Origin: Myxococcales bacterium
GTDB lineage: Bacteria; Myxococcota_A; Polyangia; Polyangiales; Houyiibacteriaceae
DNA length: 10,940 nucleotides
Assembly: GCA_020354595.1 (NCBI GenBank)
Contig: CP070650.1
Span: 2,630,489-2,641,428, forward strand
Reading direction: 5' to 3'
The notes below the pieces were generated by a model. The model searched no databases. It was not told the DNA's origin and saw only the letters and a program-made list of their open reading frames with translations. A program made the translations under genes and the position numbers. Below are positions 7,195 through 10,940 of this stretch, piece after piece; position 1 is the first letter of the stretch; each line of letters opens with the position of its first letter.

Positions 7195-9195
7195 GTGCCA
7201 AGACCGTCGTCACCACCGCCGGCTCCGCCGCCGAACACTCCGTTGGGCGAGTACACGCTGGTCGACCGTATTGCAGTCGGAGGCATGGCGGAAGTGTTTC
7301 GTGCGCTCGAGCCGCGGGCGGTGGGAGAGCCGCGCGTGGTCGTGCTGAAGCGGATGCTCCCTCACATCGCGGAAGAAACCAACGCTCAGGAGATGTTCGC
7401 CGAAGAGGCGCGACTCGCGAGTCAGGTCACACACCCGAACGTGGTCCACGTTCTGGGGCATGGTGAGATCGGAGGCCAGCCGTACCTGACGCTGGAATAC
7501 GTGCCGGGCTGCGATCTGTGGCGCCTCAACCGACGGCTGACACTCGAGAGCAAGCGACTCGAACACGACCTCGTGGTGTATCTCGTGCGACAGGTCCTGT
7601 GTGGGCTCGATGCGGTTCACAGTGCCAAGGGTCCCAACGGGGGCGCACTCGGAATCGTTCATCGGGACATCAGCCCGTCCAATGTTCTGATCTCGATTCA
7701 CGGCGACGTGAAGATCGCGGACTTCGGAATCGCGCGAGCGGCCAACGTGAATGCGTTCGAAGCCGACACCGCCGCCCGTGCAAACGGCAAGCTCGGCTAC
7801 CTCGCCCCGGAGCAGGTTTCCGGCGGAGATGTGGACCTTCGGGCCGACCTGTTTTCGGCCGGCGTCATCGCAGCGGAGCTCTTCATGCGACGCCCCCTGT
7901 TCGCGGGTGGCAGCGAGCTCGCGGTGTTGCTCGCCATTCGCGACGCGGAGGTCCATCCTTTCGTCGAGTTCCTTCCGCAGCTTCCCGAAGGTCTCGGCTC
8001 GGTCATCTTGAGCGCCCTGTCCGCCAACCCGGAGGACAGGCCCCCGACGGCACGCGCGTTCTGGGCAGCGCTCGAGCCCTGGCAGAGCCGGCCCGAAGAA
8101 GTGCTGCGCGCCGAGCTCGCGAAGATAGTCGCGTCGATCGCAACGGAGGCGCGAACCCGCAAGACCTCTGCGGACACCGTGCCGAAGGCGACGATGCCGC
8201 CGACGCCGCTGCTCCTCGCCGACGAGCATCCGAGCACGACGAACGTCACGCCCCTGGAATACAAGATTCGAAAACCCAACGGCGCAACGGTCGGTCCGTT
8301 GGCGTATGCGAAGGTCGTCGAAGCGGTCGCCACTGGACAGGTCGACGGAGGCGATCGGATCAGCATAGCGGGTGGCGACTTCCAACCACTCTCGTCGATT
8401 CAAGATCTTTACCGTCACATTCCCGCGTCGCGCATGACGCCGACCACCACCCGCGTGGAGTCGGCCACCGCGGCCGATCGCAGCATGGATTTCGAAGACG
8501 GCGGCTTCGTGGTGGCCTTGGCAAGAACGCTGGTCACGCGCCGCACGGGCCTGTGGCTTTGCGAGCAAGGCGGCGTTCGAAAAGAGGTCTACACCAAGCA
8601 AGGCGTGCCCGCCTTCGTCACGAGCAACCTCGCCGGCGAGCTGCTCGGCGAATATCTGGTCAAACGACGCGTGATCAATCGGAGCGAGCTCGACATGGCT
8701 CTTGCGGTCATGCCGCGGTTCGAGGGCAAGCTCGGCGACACGCTCGTCGCCCTCGGTCTCGTCGAGCCTTTGGAGCTCTTCCAGCACATCGCCGAGCAGG
8801 TCCGTGAGAAGCTGCTCGACCTCTTCACCTGGTCGTCCGGCACCGCGACCTTCTATGAAGGCGTCGACCCGCCGAGCAGCGGCTTCCCGCTGCGGCTCGA
8901 TGCCTGGGAAATCCTCGACCGAGGCATTCAGCGGCGCATCGCGGCCGGCTTCGAGAGCAAGCTCATCCTCGAGCGGGGACAGGACGAGGTCGCTCAAGCC
9001 GATCGGATCGACACCGCGATCGCGACGGCCGCCCTCCCCGACGACGTTCGGGCCGCGCTCGTGCTTTGCAAGACGCCGCACACGATCGAGGAAGTGGCCC
9101 AATTCGTCACCGAGCAGCCAGACAACACCGACCCGCAACGAGGATATCGGGTCGCCGCAATGCTCCTGGCGCTAGGCGCCGTCCACTGGACCTGA
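7195..9195 (+). CDS. Hanks-type Ser/Thr protein kinase with C-terminal DUF4388 (PATAN-like) domain
   Basis: This protein of about 666 residues is a probable signalling kinase. After a Pro-rich N-terminus (PPPAPPPNTP) the kinase domain spans about 20-290: glycine loop IAVGGMAEVF (26-35), ATP-binding Lys52 in VVLKRM, catalytic loop HRDISPSN (156-163), DFG 176-178 and APE 204-206. All key residues are present, so it should be active. Residues about 355-411 (EYKIRKPNGATVGPLAYAKV...) resemble a GYF_2-like GP-containing module. Residues about 432-565 (ALARTLVTRRTGLWLCEQGG, then LLGEYLVKRR, KLGDTLVALG and REKLLDLFTW) match the DUF4388/PATAN type often joined to kinases and response regulators in myxobacteria. 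No membrane helix is seen, so it is cytosolic. GTG 7195 is chosen because the frame upstream, open to 7081, crosses AT-rich promoter DNA and the methyltransferase start. ATG 7120 is the alternative. Its target is unknown. Confidence 0.88.
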   Translation: MPRPSSPPPAPPPNTPLGEYTLVDRIAVGGMAEVFRALEPRAVGEPRVVVLKRMLPHIAEETNAQEMFAEEARLASQVTHPNVVHVLGHGEIGGQPYLTLEYVPGCDLWRLNRRLTLESKRLEHDLVVYLVRQVLCGLDAVHSAKGPNGGALGIVHRDISPSNVLISIHGDVKIADFGIARAANVNAFEADTAARANGKLGYLAPEQVSGGDVDLRADLFSAGVIAAELFMRRPLFAGGSELAVLLAIRDAEVHPFVEFLPQLPEGLGSVILSALSANPEDRPPTARAFWAALEPWQSRPEEVLRAELAKIVASIATEARTRKTSADTVPKATMPPTPLLLADEHPSTTNVTPLEYKIRKPNGATVGPLAYAKVVEAVATGQVDGGDRISIAGGDFQPLSSIQDLYRHIPASRMTPTTTRVESATAADRSMDFEDGGFVVALARTLVTRRTGLWLCEQGGVRKEVYTKQGVPAFVTSNLAGELLGEYLVKRRVINRSELDMALAVMPRFEGKLGDTLVALGLVEPLELFQHIAEQVREKLLDLFTWSSGTATFYEGVDPPSSGFPLRLDAWEILDRGIQRRIAAGFESKLILERGQDEVAQADRIDTAIATAALPDDVRAALVLCKTPHTIEEVAQFVTEQPDNTDPQRGYRVAAMLLALGAVHWT

Positions 9196-9280
9196 CGCCC
9201 TGGCCGTCCCTCCTTGACCCCCCTAGGGGCTGCTGCTAGCTCTCGCCCGGCTTTTCTGGCCGAATTCCATAGGAGTAGCC
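9196..9280 (+). promoter_or_regulatory. serA: Spacer with candidate serA promoter and ribosome binding site
   Basis: TTGACC (9214-9219) and TAGCTC (9237-9242) are separated by 17 bases, giving a predicted start near 9249 and a short leader. AGGAG (9271-9275) stands five bases before the serA ATG and is a strong ribosome binding site. The palindrome CCCCTAGGGG (9220-9229) fills the promoter spacer; it has no following T-run, so I do not call it a terminator of the kinase gene. Confidence 0.4.
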
Positions 9281-10870
9281 ATGTCCAACGTACGCGTCCT
9301 GGTCTCTGACAAGCTCTCGGAGGCAGGCCTCGATGTCCTGCGCGAGGCCCCGGATGTCGAGCTCGAGTTTCGGCCCGGCATGAGCGAAGACGAGCTCTGC
9401 AGCGTCATCGGAGACTTCGACGCTCTCATCATTCGCTCGGGCACCCAGGTCACGCCGCGCGTCATCGAGGCGGCGGACAAGTTGCGCGTGATCGGACGGG
9501 CGGGCATCGGCGTCGACAACGTCGACATCCCCGCGGCGAGCCGTCGCGGCATCGTCGTGATGAACACCCCGACCGGGAACTCGGTCACGACCGCCGAGCA
9601 CGCGTTGGCGCTCCTGGCGTCGCTGGCGAGAAAGATCCCCCAAGCCGTTGGCTCGATGCGGAGCGGCAAGTGGCAGAAGAGCAAGTTCCAGGGTCGCGAA
9701 ATCGCTTACAAGACACTCGGTATCATCGGCCTCGGCAACATCGGCCGCATCGTGGCGGACCGCGCGCAGGGTCTGAAGATGAAAGTCATCGGCGTCGATC
9801 CCGTGATGAGCAGCGACCGCGCAGCCGAGCTCGGCATCGAGCTGGTGGAGCTCGACGAGCTCCTGGAGCGCGCGGACTTCCTGACGATTCACGCGCCTCT
9901 CACGCCCGAGACCAAGAGCATGATCAGCGACGCGGCCTTCGACAAGATGAAGGACGATGCGTTGATCGTGAACGCCGCTCGGGGTGGAATCGTGGACGAA
10001 GAGGCGCTCGTCCGGGCCATCCAGGAGGGCAAGATCGCCGGTGCTGCCCTCGATGTGTTCGGCGAGGAGCCGATCGACCCAGATCACCCGCTTCTAGGGC
10101 TCGATAACGTGCTCTGCACCCCGCACCTCGGAGCTTCGACCTCGGAGGCGCAGGAACGCGTCGCAGTCGAGATCGCCGAGCAGGCCGTCGGCTACCTTCA
10201 GCTCGGCATCGTGAAGAACGCGGTCAACGTCCCGGCGCTTCCGCCCGAGATTGCCGAGCGGCTCGAGCCCTACCTCGAGGTCGCCAAGGGCCTCGGCAGC
10301 CTCGTCGGCCAGCTCGACCCCGTCGACGTTCGCGAGCTGCGCGTCACCTGCACCGGTGAAGCCGGCGAGCTGGGCGTGACCCCCATCGCGCGCGCGGCGT
10401 TGGCTGGCTTCCTCGAGCATCACCTCGAAGAGCCGGTCAACCCGATCAGCGCGCCGTACGAAGCGCAGGAGCGCGGCATTCGACTCGCCGAGGTCAAGGA
10501 GGCGAGCGACGTGTACGCGTCCTCGGTTCGCGTGACCGTGACCGGCGAGAAGGGAACGCACTCGGCGACCGGCATTCCCGGCCGCAACGGCGAGCCGCGG
10601 CTCGTGGCGCTCGACGGGTACGAGCTCGACGCCGTGCTCGAGGGTTCGGTCATCATGATGCGCAACCTCGACCGCCCGGGCGTCATCGGCTCGGTCGGCA
10701 CCCTGCTCGGCAACCGCGGCATCAACGTGTCGCGAATGCAGGTTGGGCTCGACGAAGAGAGCGGCCAAGCGTTGGCGCTCTACAACGTCGACTCTGCAGT
10801 CGAGGACGATGCTCTCGACGAGCTTCGCCAAATCGCAAACGTCAGCAGCGTACACAACCTGAGGCTCTGA
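9281..10870 (+). CDS. serA: D-3-phosphoglycerate dehydrogenase, long form with ACT domain
   Basis: This 529-residue cytosolic enzyme oxidises 3-phosphoglycerate to 3-phosphohydroxypyruvate with NAD+, the first step of serine synthesis. The N-terminal substrate domain contains GRAGIGVDNVDIPAA. The NAD fold has LGIIGLGNIGR with Gly150, Gly152 and Gly155. The catalytic set of the D-2-hydroxyacid dehydrogenase family is complete: Arg234 in NAARGGIVDE, Glu263 in FGEEP and His282 in TPHLGAST. After about 310 comes the extra allosteric-substrate-binding domain (starting near ELRVTCTGEAGELG), then a C-terminal ACT domain (about 455-529, with VIMMRNLDRPGVIGSVGTLL), which in this family often binds serine for feedback inhibition. 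The length matches the long Mycobacterium-type enzymes. AGGAG five bases before the ATG supports the start. Its stop lies one base before a possible next gene. Confidence 0.96.
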   Translation: MSNVRVLVSDKLSEAGLDVLREAPDVELEFRPGMSEDELCSVIGDFDALIIRSGTQVTPRVIEAADKLRVIGRAGIGVDNVDIPAASRRGIVVMNTPTGNSVTTAEHALALLASLARKIPQAVGSMRSGKWQKSKFQGREIAYKTLGIIGLGNIGRIVADRAQGLKMKVIGVDPVMSSDRAAELGIELVELDELLERADFLTIHAPLTPETKSMISDAAFDKMKDDALIVNAARGGIVDEEALVRAIQEGKIAGAALDVFGEEPIDPDHPLLGLDNVLCTPHLGASTSEAQERVAVEIAEQAVGYLQLGIVKNAVNVPALPPEIAERLEPYLEVAKGLGSLVGQLDPVDVRELRVTCTGEAGELGVTPIARAALAGFLEHHLEEPVNPISAPYEAQERGIRLAEVKEASDVYASSVRVTVTGEKGTHSATGIPGRNGEPRLVALDGYELDAVLEGSVIMMRNLDRPGVIGSVGTLLGNRGINVSRMQVGLDEESGQALALYNVDSAVEDDALDELRQIANVSSVHNLRL

Positions 10871-10871
10871 G

Positions 10872-10940
10872 ATGCCCCCTTCGGCGCGACAGCGACGGAC
10901 CAGGGGCTCCGCGCCGCTCGGTTCCACGAGCTCCGAGCTG
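10872..10940 (+). CDS. Possible start of a gene downstream of serA (partial, 5' end only)
   Basis: An ATG one base after the serA TGA opens a frame that stays open to the window edge for 23 codons (MPPSARQRRTRGSAPLGSTS...). GAGG in the last serA codons lies seven bases before it and could serve as ribosome binding site, which would make the gene translationally coupled to serA. The product starts basic and Ser/Arg/Pro-rich. Too little is visible to name it; it may equally be a chance open frame in GC-rich DNA. Confidence 0.35.
   Translation, partial: MPPSARQRRTRGSAPLGSTSSEL

Noticed and set aside
7210..9138. Long minus-strand open frame (642 codons) opposite the kinase gene
   Set aside because: It mirrors the kinase codons, and its product is Arg/Glu/Asp-rich without a recognisable domain. 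The sense frame holds all kinase motifs.
9220..9229. CCCCTAGGGG as intrinsic terminator of the kinase gene
   Set aside because: As a hairpin it leaves only a three-base-pair stem with a four-base loop, and no T-run follows.
9236..10087. Minus-strand open frames opposite serA (also 10094-10927)
   Set aside because: Both are antisense to a complete serA with catalytic residues and ACT domain. They show no family resemblance and only GC-driven composition.
1..10940. CRISPR arrays, tRNA or rRNA genes, insertion sequences, prophage or defence genes
   Set aside because: I saw no regularly spaced repeats, cloverleaf-like sequences, transposase or integrase motifs, or terminal inverted repeats; coding genes account for nearly all of the window.

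Overview
The window is GC-rich, densely coded and typical of a bacterial chromosome. Two features point to Myxococcota (former deltaproteobacteria). One is a Hanks-type Ser/Thr kinase with a VGGMAEVF glycine loop and an HRDISPSN catalytic loop, fused to a DUF4388/PATAN-like tail. The other is an Alternative Complex III (ACIII) operon, which indicates an aerobic-type respiratory chain. The taxonomic call is inference from these protein styles.

Layout: positions 1-6234, all on the minus strand and read right to left, hold the ACIII operon actA-actB-actC-actD-actE, with actE running off the left edge. Junctions are 4-base overlaps or very short gaps, so it is one transcription unit. ACIII oxidises membrane quinol and passes the electrons to periplasmic cytochrome c or directly to an oxygen reductase. 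ActA (pentaheme), ActB (four Fe-S clusters on a molybdopterin-oxidoreductase-like scaffold without an expected Mo cofactor) and ActE (monoheme lipoprotein) carry the electrons. ActC (10 membrane helices, NrfD family) and ActD (2 helices) form the membrane part.

Upstream of actA is a 221-base spacer, then a class I O-methyltransferase gene (6456-7121, minus). It is divergent from the kinase gene (about 7195-9195, plus). Next come serA, encoding long-form D-3-phosphoglycerate dehydrogenase (9281-10870, plus), and probably the first 23 codons of another gene cut by the right edge.

The most notable observation is that actA has a single in-frame amber codon (TAG, 5941-5943) between its second and third heme motifs. 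The reading frame continues intact on both sides, and all five CxxCH motifs are preserved. This could be a sequencing error, a fresh loss-of-function mutation, or a stop codon that is read through. Other points are a divergent promoter region in which the -35 of one candidate promoter coincides with the -10 of the other, a possible leaderless GTG start for the kinase, and two candidate promoters of identical TTGACC-N17-TAGC form ahead of actA and serA.
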